Shown piece after piece: positions 17,694-26,927 of a DNA stretch of 64,000 bases. The DNA lies in the NCBI GenBank assembly GCA_020524525.2, contig CP129018.1, positions 806,001 through 870,000 of the forward strand, written 5' to 3'. The notes beneath the pieces are model-generated. The model had not been told where the DNA came from. It did no database searches and saw nothing but the letters and a program-made list of their open reading frames with translations. Numbering within the stretch: the stretch's first letter is position 1; each line of letters starts with the position of its first letter. The position numbers and the translations under genes are program-made. Origin of the DNA: Bacillus tianshenii. GTDB lineage: Bacteria; Bacillota; Bacilli; Bacillales; Bacillaceae_N.

Positions 17694-19808
17694 ATGGAAA
17701 GAAACGATGCAGAAGTAATGGAATTAAGCAACCGTGCCCACTACAATAACCGAGAGCTAAGCTGGCTTGCGTTCAATGAACGGGTTCTGCAAGAGGCGAT
17801 GGATTTGAATAACCCGCTTGCTGAGCGGTTTAAGTTTTTAGCGATTTTCAGTTCAAATCTTGATGAGTTCTTCATGGTACGTGTGGCAGGGTTAAAGGAT
17901 CAGGTGAAAGCCGGGTTCAATAAGCCTGAAAACAAAGCAGGACTAACACCGAAACAGCAGTTGTCGGCGATTTCAAAGATGAATCATGAGCTTGTGCGTC
18001 AGCAATATGAAACATACAACAACAAGCTGTGGCCTGAATTAGAAAAAGAAAATATTTTCATGCTTACGGTCGATGATGTGAATCAAACGCAGTATCGTTT
18101 TCTTGAAAAGCGTTTTAATGAGCAAATATTCCCAGTGTTAACGCCGATGGCGATTGATGCTTATCGACCTTTTCCGATGCTGTTGAATAAGAGCTTGAAT
18201 CTCGGTATTATGCTGTTTGATAAAGAGGAAGAAGATGAAGACCAACAGCGCAAGTTTGCGATTGTACAAGTTCCAGGTGTATTAGACCGCTATATCGAGC
18301 TGCCGACAGACGGTACGGTACGTCAGTTTATTATGCTGGAGGATGTGATTGCGCATTTCATTGAACCGCTCTTCCATGGCTTTGAGGTGAAATCTGTCTC
18401 AAAATTCAGGATTACGAGAAATGCCGATATGACCATTCATGAAGAGGGAGCGCGTGACTTATTAAAGGAAATTGAAAAAGAATTGAAAAAGCGGAAGTGG
18501 GGGGCAGCCGTCCGTCTTGAAATATGTAAAGGTGAGATGGAACCGACACTTCTTCGTTTCTTGCTAAGTGTGCTTGAAATTCATGAAAAGGATATCTATC
18601 ACATTGATGGACCGCTTGATTTAACGTTTTTATTTAAGTTCCATAAAGCGATCTCCTTCAACAAAGAGCATCTCTTATTCCAGAATTTAATTCCACAGCC
18701 GCCGAAAGATTTGGTCGATGCAGAAGATATTTTCGAAGTAGTTTCGCAAAAGGATGTGTTCTTGCATCATCCATATGAATCATTTGAAGCGGTTGTTGAC
18801 TTTATCGCTGATGCAGCGGAAGACCCGCACGTCTTGGCAATTAAGCAGACGCTTTACCGTGTCAGCGGCGACTCACCTGTCATTGAATCATTGAAGAAAG
18901 CGGCCGAGAATGGCAAGCAGGTGACCGTACTTGTCGAGCTGAAGGCGCGCTTTGATGAAGAAAATAATGTGCAATGGGCGAAAGAGCTTGAGAAGTCAGG
19001 CTGTCACGTCATTTATGGAATGAACTACTTAAAGACACATAGTAAAATCACGCTCGTTGTCCGCAAGCAAGGGGCCCGAATCGAACGGTTTGTCCATCTT
19101 GGCACAGGCAACTATAACGACGTAACAGCTAATTTTTATACGGATATGGGCATTATTACGTCACATCACGAATTTGGCGAGGATGCGACGAATTTCTTCA
19201 ATTACTTAAGCGGTTATATGGAGAAGCCAACCTTCCATCATCTGTCTGTTGCACCGTTTGATATTCGCAATGATTTCATTGACTTAATCAATAAAGAAAT
19301 TGAGTATCATAAGCAGCACGGCAACGGCCACATTATTGCAAAAATGAACTCACTAACGGACAAAAGTTTAATTATGAAAATGTATGATGCCTCTCGCGCA
19401 GGGGTAAAGATCGACTTAATTGTCCGAGGAATTTGCTGCTTGCGAACAGGTATTGAAGGGGTAAGTGAAAACATCCGTGTTCGCAGTATCGTAGGGCGAT
19501 TCCTTGAGCATAGCCGCATCTATTATTTCTATCATAACGGCAGCGAACGCCTCTTCTTATCGTCTGCGGATATGATGACCCGGAATATGATCAAGCGTGT
19601 AGAGATTTTATTCCCAATCTATGACCGTGAGATTAAAGCAAGAGTCAAAAAGATTATGAACATTATGCTTGAAGATAACGTCAAAGCCCGTGAGCAAGGC
19701 GAGCATGGCATGTATCATTATGTCCAGCGTCAGCCTGGTGAAAAACGTGTAAACAGTCAAATGGTGCTCTATGATATGGCATATAATGTAGCTGAAGATG
19801 AGGAATAA
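17694..19808 (+). CDS. ppk: polyphosphate kinase 1
   Basis: PPK1 makes polyphosphate from ATP. The 704-residue length is standard. The N-terminal domain starts with NRELSWLAFNERVLQEA. The two phospholipase D-like catalytic halves carry LKTHSKITLVVRK (phospho-His candidate) and RIYYFYHNGSER followed by LSSADMMTRN. AGGTGAAGGGGGAG precedes the ATG. The ppx-ppk pair together sets polyphosphate turnover. The PhoP-like boxes upstream suggest induction on phosphate starvation. Confidence 0.95.
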   Translation: MERNDAEVMELSNRAHYNNRELSWLAFNERVLQEAMDLNNPLAERFKFLAIFSSNLDEFFMVRVAGLKDQVKAGFNKPENKAGLTPKQQLSAISKMNHELVRQQYETYNNKLWPELEKENIFMLTVDDVNQTQYRFLEKRFNEQIFPVLTPMAIDAYRPFPMLLNKSLNLGIMLFDKEEEDEDQQRKFAIVQVPGVLDRYIELPTDGTVRQFIMLEDVIAHFIEPLFHGFEVKSVSKFRITRNADMTIHEEGARDLLKEIEKELKKRKWGAAVRLEICKGEMEPTLLRFLLSVLEIHEKDIYHIDGPLDLTFLFKFHKAISFNKEHLLFQNLIPQPPKDLVDAEDIFEVVSQKDVFLHHPYESFEAVVDFIADAAEDPHVLAIKQTLYRVSGDSPVIESLKKAAENGKQVTVLVELKARFDEENNVQWAKELEKSGCHVIYGMNYLKTHSKITLVVRKQGARIERFVHLGTGNYNDVTANFYTDMGIITSHHEFGEDATNFFNYLSGYMEKPTFHHLSVAPFDIRNDFIDLINKEIEYHKQHGNGHIIAKMNSLTDKSLIMKMYDASRAGVKIDLIVRGICCLRTGIEGVSENIRVRSIVGRFLEHSRIYYFYHNGSERLFLSSADMMTRNMIKRVEILFPIYDREIKARVKKIMNIMLEDNVKAREQGEHGMYHYVQRQPGEKRVNSQMVLYDMAYNVAEDEE

Positions 19809-19810
19809 GG

Positions 19811-19844
19811 AGAAGCCTTCTGCCGATAATGGCGGAAGGCTTCT
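19811..19844. terminator. bidirectional terminator between ppk and the GPY-rich gene
   Basis: Strong stem agaagccttctgcc / ggcggaaggcttct with a short loop. Confidence 0.85.
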
Positions 19845-19851
19845 TTGTATG

Positions 19852-20091
19852 TTAACGGCGATAATAAGGCCCATAAGGTCCGGGTCCGTAAGGGTATGGT
19901 CCGAACGGGCGTGGACCGTAATAAGGGTACGGTGGATAATAGTATGGGAAAGGACGCGGCCCGAATAAGAGCGGACTGACGGCGAGCCCTGCAAGGAATG
20001 GAACGAACCCGAAACCGAAACCTCCCCCAATGAACCTGCTGTCATGGCCGTGTTGTAAGTGTCCATGTTGATAAGGCTGGTTATAGTACAC
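19852..20091 (-). CDS. Gly/Pro/Tyr-rich small protein
   Basis: The 79-residue protein has a His-rich N-terminus (QPYQHGHLQHGHD), a Gly/Phe hydrophobic stretch, and a C-terminal run of PYPYGPGPYGPYY-like repeats. GTG 20091 is eight bases after AAGGAGG; TTG 20097 is too close. The composition resembles Bacillus spore-coat and exosporium small proteins, but the function is unknown and the assignment is only by composition. Confidence 0.6.
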   Translation of the reverse strand: MYYNQPYQHGHLQHGHDSRFIGGGFGFGFVPFLAGLAVSPLLFGPRPFPYYYPPYPYYGPRPFGPYPYGPGPYGPYYRR

Positions 20092-20351
20092 AAGCAATAC
20101 CTCCTTTTTTCGCTATATGACCATGATATGTGTCTAGGATAGGGAGTGAGCACGTCCGGCCTAAATTGAGGTTATTCGATTTACAAGCATGCCCAGTTTC
20201 GATAAAATTGGATTGAATTTCTTTGGTTTAACAAAAAGCTGTAAAAATAGATTGTTCAAAAATCTCTTTATAGGAGGAGGCGTGCAGAACAAATGATGAA
20301 TTATTTTCCCGCTGAAGCTCCGCCTTTTTCTATCGAAAAGAAGGTATTGAT

Positions 20352-20747
20352 ATGACAGACAACATGAAAGCAAGCTTAGCTGTCGCAATAGGCGGAGCGG
20401 CTGGGGCGTTGCTTCGTTCAGGTGTGAATAGTTTTTTTATTACGTCAGAATTTCCAGCCGCTACATTAATCGAAAATATTATTGGTAGCTTTCTGCTCGG
20501 TCTATTGACTGGCTGGGTATTACAGCGAAAAGTAGCTGTTTGGCTAAAAGCTGGTATCGGCACAGGGTTTTGCGGAGGATTTACAACAATGTCAACGTTT
20601 GCTGCTGATAGCTTCTTTCTTTGGCAGACCTCCTCAACTGCAACACTTCTTTATATAGGGGCAAGCTTGTTTGGCGGATTGCTTGCTGCGTTTGTTGGCG
20701 TGGTGCTGGTAACAGAAGTGTTTAAGAAGAGGGGAGAGGTGTTATGA
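20352..20747 (+). CDS. crcB: fluoride channel CrcB/Fluc, subunit 1
   Basis: Fluc channels export fluoride as dual-topology dimers. The 131-residue protein has four helices and the family signatures GGAAGALLRSGVN, NIIGSFLLGLL and GFCGGFTTMSTFA (Phe/Asn pore region). It overlaps the second crcB gene by ATGA; two-gene arrangements usually encode heterodimeric channels with opposite orientation. The leader does not fit the fluoride riboswitch consensus when read by eye. Confidence 0.9.
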   Translation: MTDNMKASLAVAIGGAAGALLRSGVNSFFITSEFPAATLIENIIGSFLLGLLTGWVLQRKVAVWLKAGIGTGFCGGFTTMSTFAADSFFLWQTSSTATLLYIGASLFGGLLAAFVGVVLVTEVFKKRGEVL

Positions 20748-21118
20748 GTGGATTGCTGATTGCACTTGGCGGCGCACTTGGCGCGTGGGCTCGCTTTCAA
20801 ATCGGTGCAGCCCTTTCAGAACGAATTCGCCACTTTCCGCTTGCCATGGTCGTTGTCAACCTACTCGGTGCGTTCGGACTAGGCATTTTTATGGGCGGCT
20901 ATGTGATGACATTAACTGAACAGCCGTCATTTGATGGATTGTACCAATTTCTCGTCCTCGGCTTCTTCGGCGCCTTTACAACCTTTTCAACCTTTTCAAT
21001 CGAAGCCATTGACTTACTAAAAGCAAAAAAATTCACAGAAGCCTCCGCCTACATCATCGGCACCGCCGCCGGCAGCATGCTCCTCTTCGCCCTAGGCGTA
21101 CTATTCATGAGTTTATAA
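20744..21118 (+). CDS. crcB: fluoride channel CrcB/Fluc, subunit 2
   Basis: The 124-residue partner of the upstream gene has GGALGAWARFQIG, NLLGAFGLGIFMGGY and GFFGAFTTFSTFSIEA. It is translationally coupled through ATGA. Its TAA stop is followed at once by gaaaagcggaggcgcc, the leading edge of repeat cluster 4. Confidence 0.9.
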   Translation: MSGLLIALGGALGAWARFQIGAALSERIRHFPLAMVVVNLLGAFGLGIFMGGYVMTLTEQPSFDGLYQFLVLGFFGAFTTFSTFSIEAIDLLKAKKFTEASAYIIGTAAGSMLLFALGVLFMSL

Positions 21119-21675
21119 GAAAAGCGGAGGCGCCTTGCTCAGGGGCGACAAGCATAAGGCAGAATGTGAAAGGGACCGCCCTTTGTCCCTGCAACAGTCT
21201 GACTTATGACCTCGAGCCCCTAGGCGCCGTAGCTAGACAAAAGAAGAGCGGAGAAAGGCGTTTAGGCTGTCCGATTGCTGGAGCCTTTCCACAGAGAAAG
21301 CCGTTTTTTGCTTTCGGCGTGGAAAGGTGAAGCAACTCGCGCAGCCTGCCTTTCGTAGCTGGATCAAAGGAACGCTGGCTAAGAACGTCACGTCCTGTGA
21401 CAACGCCTGCACTAGCACGTCCTGTGCGTCGAAAGCGGAGGCGCCTTGCTCAGGGGCGACAAGCATAAGGCAGAATGTGGAAGGGACCGCCCTTTGTCCC
21501 TGTAACAGTATGACTTATGACCTCGAGCCCCTAGGCGCCGCAGCTGGACATCCCGAAAAGCGGAAGGCGCCCGCTTATCAGCGACAAGCACAAGACAAGC
21601 GCTGGCGAAGGCGCTTTTTGCCTTCAGAAGTGATTGGCTTGTGACCTCGAGCTGATGGCGCCTGCAGCTGGACAA
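21119..21675 (+). repeat. repeat cluster 3 (two full long-hairpin units plus variant)
   Basis: The long-hairpin unit occurs at 21120-21235 (apical stem agggac/gtccct at 21172-21191) and again at 21432-21547 (21482-21501). Between them are the cacagagaaagccg...gcgtgg module and the acgtcctgtgac/gcacgtcctgtgcg modules. The last unit (about 21555-21671) is a variant (gcggaaggcgcccgcttatc) ending in cagctggacaaaa. All units point along the plus strand, away from crcB. Confidence 0.88.
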
Positions 21676-21678
21676 AAG

Positions 21679-21707
21679 AAGAGCAGAGCCACATCGGCTC
21701 TGCTCTT
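21679..21707 (-). terminator. terminator of the chemoreceptor gene
   Basis: Perfect stem aagagcagagcc / ggctctgctctt, loop acatc; it includes the edge of the minus-strand stop codon. Confidence 0.85.
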
Positions 21708-23385
21708 AAAATTTAAACACACGTGTTGCATCCTTTAATTCATTTGCCATTCTTGCTAGTTCTTCGCTGGAGGCGAAGATTTCTTCCATGGATGCGTGCT
21801 GTTCTTCGACTGAAGAGGTGACGACTTCTGCATGTGAAGCGGCTTCTTCAGCATCTTCGAGGACATAGTCAGATGATTGAACGAGCTCATTTGTCTTATT
21901 AAGTAATGATTTCATCTTTTCTGAAACAGCGTGAAGCTCCTGGGCAGACGAGGTGATGGAGCGGTGGATGCTTTCAAAGTATCCATCTGCATCTTGAACG
22001 CTCGTTATGCCATTTGTAATTGCTTCTGAACCATCCTTCATCGAATCAACGGCTTGGGCAGTTTGTTCTTGAATTTGTCCGATGAGCTCTGAGATCTTTG
22101 CTGTGGATTGGCCTGATTGCTCAGCAAGCTTGCGTACTTCCTCGGCAACGACGGCGAAGCCTTTCCCATTTTCCCCAGCTCTGGCTGCTTCAATTGCAGC
22201 ATTTAATGCCAGCAAGTTTGTTTGGTCGGCAATGTCTGAGATCATTGAAATGATATTACCGATTTCGGATGATTTTTCATTTAAATGCTGAATGACGGTA
22301 TACATATGCTCTGTTTTTGTTTGAATGACATTCATTTGCTTGACCGCAAGCTTTGCTGTGTCGTTTCCTTCTGAAGACGTGAGCGCGGTTTGTTCAGCGT
22401 CTGTTGCAACCTTTGTCAGCTGGTCAGTCATGTCATGGATATGGTCAGTAATCGTAGAGGTGATTTTGGCAGATGCTTTCGAGCGTGAAACCTGCTCATC
22501 AGTACCTGAAGCAAGTTCTTGGATGGAATGACTGATTTGATCGCTTGCAACTAGCGTTTGTTGAGCGCTTTCTTTCCATTCAGCCGATGAGGAAGCGACT
22601 TGTTCGGAAATCGTTTGGGCGTTTCGAATTAAGCTCATTAAATTATGCTTCATACCATTATAGCTTCGGACAAGCATTACAATTTCGTCCTTTGAATGGT
22701 CTTCTTCACTATATGTAAAATCACCTTCGCCTGCTTTCTTCAAAGCGGTTGTTAAGGTCTGAAGGCGTAATCGGATACGCTGGGTAAACCAAAATGAGAC
22801 AGCTAATGCAAGACTGATAACGATGACCAATCCGATTGAAAAGCGCCATAGAACTGTTGACACCGTCTCTTGGATTAAATCTTGCGAAGCACCAACATAC
22901 CAAATACCGATTACTTCATCATTTGCATCACGAATCGGCATGTAGGCTGTTTGATAGGTGTGGCCGACAACATCTGCTTCACCTTGAAACACTTTTCCTT
23001 GTTCGATGACTGTTTGCTTCACCTCATCAGAAACAACTGTCCCGACGGCTCGTTTTCCATCTTTCATAACATTTGTCGCAACGCGCGTGTCATGCATGAA
23101 AATCGTCACCGTATCATTTGTCAATTCGCCAATCCGGTCAACAAGCTCAAAGTTCTCATTCATTCGTGTATCGCCTTTAAATAACTCGTCACCTTTAATC
23201 CGCCAATCACCAGGATATTTCTCATCCAAGTAGGCGTAGCTCATAGCAAGATCGCCATTGGCTTTCTGAACAGCTGCTTCTTTAATGCCATGCTTAATTT
23301 GATTGTTTACAATAAAAAAGAGTGTCCCAGCAAGAGCAATCATCATGCTAATGATAAGGACATTTATCTTAGCTCCAAGCCTCAT
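21706..23385 (-). CDS. methyl-accepting chemotaxis protein with single-Cache sensor
   Basis: The 559-residue chemoreceptor has one N-terminal helix (about 7-29), an extracellular domain resembling sCache_3_2 (about 35-180, with [15 protein letters not shown]), a second helix (about 183-203), HAMP, and the conserved cytoplasmic hairpin with [20 protein letters not shown] and [10 protein letters not shown]. It signals to CheA through CheW/CheV; such Cache domains often bind small organic acids. The ligand is unknown. GGGGAG lies upstream of ATG 23385. It is monocistronic. Confidence 0.93.
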   Translation of the reverse strand: MRLGAKINVLIISMMIALAGTLFFIVNNQIKHGIKEAAVQKANGDLAMSYAYLDEKYPGDWRIKGDELFKGDTRMNENFELVDRIGELTNDTVTIFMHDTRVATNVMKDGKRAVGTVVSDEVKQTVIEQGKVFQGEADVVGHTYQTAYMPIRDANDEVIGIWYVGASQDLIQETVSTVLWRFSIGLVIVISLALAVSFWFTQRIRLRLQTLTTALKKAGEGDFTYSEEDHSKDEIVMLVRSYNGMKHNLMSLIRNAQTISEQVASSSAEWKESAQQTLVASDQISHSIQELASGTDEQVSRSKASAKITSTITDHIHDMTDQLTKVATDAEQTALTSSEGNDTAKLAVKQMNVIQTKTEHMYTVIQHLNEKSSEIGNIISMISDIADQTNLLALNAAIEAARAGENGKGFAVVAEEVRKLAEQSGQSTAKISELIGQIQEQTAQAVDSMKDGSEAITNGITSVQDADGYFESIHRSITSSAQELHAVSEKMKSLLNKTNELVQSSDYVLEDAEEAASHAEVVTSSVEEQHASMEEIFASSEELARMANELKDATRVFKF

Positions 23386-23615
23386 TCGCTCCCCATCCTT
23401 CCATCTTTTAGATTTTTTATGTGAATTATATCACAAACAAATGGATGAAAGTTACAAAAATATGAAGATAATTAAATATTTTAGAAGATATTTAAACGAT
23501 TAACCTTTGGAACTAAAATGAAATAATGATAAAATATTCTATAATGAGCTTTTTTCTTAGATGTTTACGTTTCCGAAAAATTGGGTAACTTACTTGTTTA
23601 CGAGGATGCGATAGA

Positions 23616-25721
23616 ATGGAACGATTAAAAGAGATGTTAATGAGTGAGTCTAACGACTACTTCGATCATGCAGATTTAGAACGCGTGCTTTATCGAATCG
23701 TTTTTAATAGTGTTAAAGACTTAATTTATTTAATGAAAGTTGAAGAAGGACCTGCTTTTCAATATATCGCTGTGAATGAAGCAGCTGTACAAAATGGAAA
23801 GCTTGGCGAGCAATACCTCGGAAAATATATTCACGAAGCATTAGATGAAGCGCTTGCTGATCATTTGCAGACGCAATATGAGCGTGTACTTCGAACAAAG
23901 AAGTCGTGTACCTATCAAGACCAAGTACAGCTGACAAACGGTAAAGTCATTTATGGAGAATCGATTTTGACGCCTATCTTAGATAAAGAAGGTGTGGTCA
24001 GATATATTGTTTCCGTGACAAGAGACATAACCGAGACGATTTTGGAAAAAGAAGAAATTAAAATGAATGAACAGCGCTACCGTTCACTTTTTGAGCATAA
24101 TATGGATGCAATTTTTTCTTTAGATATTCGAGGCCGCTTCTTAAGTGCCAATCCGTCTACATATGATACGACGGGTTATATGGAAAAAGAGCTATTGAAG
24201 CGCCCAATTCAGAGCTTAGTGTATGACAATGACCAGGCAAGCTTTGAACGAATTTTTCGCAAAACACTTGGGGGCAATAAGGAAAAGTTAACGTGTCGGC
24301 TCATTCATAAGCGCGGCTACTTACGCTATGTGCATATGCGTACAGTTCCGATCGTAATTAATGAAGAGATCTCTGGTGTTTATATTATTGTGCGTGATAT
24401 CACAGAGCGTCGTAATAATGAAATGAAGATTGAACGCTTTGCTTATTTTGATGACTTAACAGGGCTATTAAATCGTACCTCATTAAAACGAGACTTAACA
24501 GAAGCCGTGAAAAAAGGAAATAAGCTTGAACAACAATTTGCCCTCATGTATTTAGATTTGGACCGCTTTAAGATGCTTAATGATACGATGGGGCATAATA
24601 TCGGTGATTTGCTGCTTCGCAAAGTGGCGGATCGCATCTTAGAAGTTGTGAAGAATTCTTCTTCTGTATTCAGGCAAGGCGGCGATGAATTTATTATTCT
24701 ACTACGAGGCGCGGACCGAAACAAAGCTTCTGAGACAGCTGAAAAGCTTGTGGAAGCCTTTCATAAGCCGTTTCAACTGAGAGGGCAAGACTTCTACATT
24801 TCACCAAGCATCGGTATCAGCTTATTTCCGACTGATGGAAAATGTGAAGAAGACTTAATTCAAAGCGCGGACACAGCCCTTTTCCAAGTGAAACAGAGCG
24901 GAAAGAATCATTATCGCTTTTACTCACAGGATATGTATAAAGGCACACCAAGGACATTAGTGCTTGAAACAGGTCTGCGACAAGCAATTCAAATGAATGA
25001 ATTAAAGCTGTACTATCAGCCGCAGATTGATATTTCAACTGGCGAGGTTCATAGCTTTGAAGCATTATTGCGTTGGATTAACCCTAAGCTCGGCTTTATT
25101 TCACCAGGGGAGTTCATTCCGCTTGCAGAAGAAACAGGATTAATTATTCCGATTGGTAAATGGGTAATCGAAGAAACATGCCGGCAGCAAAGAGAATGGC
25201 TTGATGCAGGCTATGAACCTGTCACAATTGGTTTAAATCTATCGACAAGACAGTTTCAGCAAGTTGATCTCGTCGAAGTGATTGATGAGGCCATTAAGAC
25301 GTATAATATTAAACCGTGTTACTTAGATATTGAAATTACAGAAGGTGCGATGCAGGATGCACGTGAAGCTGTTTTTATCTTAAATCAGCTGAAGGAGCTT
25401 GGTGTCCAGATTTCAATTGATGATTTCGGTACAGGTTATTCGTCCTTATCACACTTGAAACGGTTTCCAATTGATACATTGAAAATCGACAAGTCATTTG
25501 TGCAAGACGTGCTGACAGATGAAGATAGTGCGGCGATTGTTACGACGATTCTTCATATGGCAAAGAGCTTAGGCATGCAAGTTGTCGCGGAAGGTGTCGA
25601 AACAAGCGAGCAGGTTCAATTTCTAAAGCAAAAGGAATGTGAAAAAGCGCAAGGCTTCTTCTACAGCAAGCCAGTCCCGCCTGAAGAAATTGAACAGCAC
25701 TTTTTAAGAAAGAATGAATGA
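23616..25721 (+). CDS. PAS-PAS-GGDEF-EAL cyclic di-GMP protein
   Basis: The 701-residue cytoplasmic protein has two PAS domains (about 30-145 and 150-270, each ending in a DITE motif), a GGDEF domain with intact FRQGGDEFIIL, and an EAL domain with intact SFEALLRW, LNLSTRQF and DDFGTGYSSL. Both diguanylate cyclase and phosphodiesterase activities are possible. PAS domains suggest sensing of redox, light or small molecules. No membrane helix is seen. It is divergent from the chemoreceptor gene. Confidence 0.93.
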   Translation: MERLKEMLMSESNDYFDHADLERVLYRIVFNSVKDLIYLMKVEEGPAFQYIAVNEAAVQNGKLGEQYLGKYIHEALDEALADHLQTQYERVLRTKKSCTYQDQVQLTNGKVIYGESILTPILDKEGVVRYIVSVTRDITETILEKEEIKMNEQRYRSLFEHNMDAIFSLDIRGRFLSANPSTYDTTGYMEKELLKRPIQSLVYDNDQASFERIFRKTLGGNKEKLTCRLIHKRGYLRYVHMRTVPIVINEEISGVYIIVRDITERRNNEMKIERFAYFDDLTGLLNRTSLKRDLTEAVKKGNKLEQQFALMYLDLDRFKMLNDTMGHNIGDLLLRKVADRILEVVKNSSSVFRQGGDEFIILLRGADRNKASETAEKLVEAFHKPFQLRGQDFYISPSIGISLFPTDGKCEEDLIQSADTALFQVKQSGKNHYRFYSQDMYKGTPRTLVLETGLRQAIQMNELKLYYQPQIDISTGEVHSFEALLRWINPKLGFISPGEFIPLAEETGLIIPIGKWVIEETCRQQREWLDAGYEPVTIGLNLSTRQFQQVDLVEVIDEAIKTYNIKPCYLDIEITEGAMQDAREAVFILNQLKELGVQISIDDFGTGYSSLSHLKRFPIDTLKIDKSFVQDVLTDEDSAAIVTTILHMAKSLGMQVVAEGVETSEQVQFLKQKECEKAQGFFYSKPVPPEEIEQHFLRKNE

Positions 25722-25727
25722 AATAAT

Positions 25728-25762
25728 AAAACCGTAACAGTGTGGAAGCTGTTACGGTTTTT
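25728..25762. terminator. bidirectional terminator
   Basis: Stem aaaaccgtaacag / ctgttacggttttt between convergent genes. Confidence 0.85.
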
Positions 25763-26615
25763 GGATCTTCTTTAACGTGAAAACAGTCATTTCAGGCACT
25801 GAGAAGAAGCGGTATGGTTCACGGGTTGTTCCGAGACCGCGGTTCACATACAGTCGTTTGTCGGCCGTTTCATGATCATACCAGCCTTCATAGAAGTCTT
25901 TCGCTCCTGGAGGGGTATAGAGTGGGCCTAAGAACGGCACTTGGACTTGACCGCCGTGACTGTGACCTGAAATTTGTACGTGGAACGGATAGTCACCGAG
26001 TTTTGTGAAAATATCAGGCTCATGTGCTAATAAAATCGCAAAATCATCATCGGTCACGCCATTTAATGCTTTAGCAGGGTCAGGCTTGCCAAGTAAGATG
26101 TCATCAAGTCCTGCTAAGACAATGCGGTCGCCGTATGAATTTGTAATGTCTGCCCGTTCGTTCATCAAAAGCTGAAAGTCACTTCGTTCTAAAATTGTTT
26201 TAATGGCGTCAGTTCCGTAGCCGCCGTGGTCATGATTGCCAAAGATTGCATATTTCCCAAGCTGAGCGCGTACCGATGAAAGAAGCGGGATGATTTCCTT
26301 CAAATGAGGATACTTGTTTGGTTCATCCACTAAATCACCAGTAAAAAGAACGAGGTCGCAGGCTTCGGCATTGATTTTTTTAATGAGCTGTTTGAATTGT
26401 TCGAGTGAATAATGATGCCCGATATGCGTATCACTAAATTGCAGGATTCGCAGTCCGTCAAACGATTCTGGAATTTCAGCTGCTTCAATTGTTGTTTTTG
26501 TTACCCGCATTAAGCGTGGTTCAATATAGCGCGCATAAATGTATGTTCCGCCTGAAAGCAGAATTGCATTTAATACGACTAGCAAAGAACGTTTCAAAAA
26601 AGTTCGTCGTTTCAT
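25752..26615 (-). CDS. exported metallophosphoesterase, YkuE-like
   Basis: A twin-arginine-type leader (MKRRTFLKRSLL) precedes a calcineurin-like phosphoesterase domain with SDTHIG, GDLVD, GNHDHGG, LAHEPD and SGHSHGGQ metal-ligand motifs. The 287-residue length from ATG 26615 fits the family. A longer in-frame start would bury the leader. B. subtilis YkuE is a Tat substrate in the cell wall and its gene precedes fadH, as in this window (with insertions). The substrate is unknown. Confidence 0.85.
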   Translation of the reverse strand: MKRRTFLKRSLLVVLNAILLSGGTYIYARYIEPRLMRVTKTTIEAAEIPESFDGLRILQFSDTHIGHHYSLEQFKQLIKKINAEACDLVLFTGDLVDEPNKYPHLKEIIPLLSSVRAQLGKYAIFGNHDHGGYGTDAIKTILERSDFQLLMNERADITNSYGDRIVLAGLDDILLGKPDPAKALNGVTDDDFAILLAHEPDIFTKLGDYPFHVQISGHSHGGQVQVPFLGPLYTPPGAKDFYEGWYDHETADKRLYVNRGLGTTREPYRFFSVPEMTVFTLKKIQKP

Positions 26616-26927
26616 AAATCTACCTATCCTTATACGCTGAGTTAGTGAAAACCAAGTTCTTTTCATATGTTTCGTTGATACAGTCATTTTAGAAGGGTTG
26701 CTGTGGATGAAACATTCGCTTTTTTTGGAAGAATTCCTTCAACAAAGAGAAGCATATCCTATAAGCTTAACAGATTGCAAAGTTATCTTAAAATAATCAT
26801 AGCAGAAAATGAAATAGAATTAAGAAACTTTTAACAAAAATGTTGAAGATTTGCTTGAAAAGCAGTAGGCGTTTTACGTGCTGAGGTGTATAGTGAAGGT
26901 TGAAGTTTTACATATGAGGTGAAGGTT

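Noticed and set aside
16000-19808. ppx and ppk as one simple operon
   Set aside because: The 164-base gap with PhoP-like boxes points to a separate ppk promoter.
20161-20351. Possible fluoride riboswitch upstream of the crcB pair
   Set aside because: There is an inverted segment (aggcg ... cgcct) and a gctgaagctcc string loosely like the 3' part of the motif, but I cannot fit the conserved GGNGATGGNGTTC part, so I do not call it.
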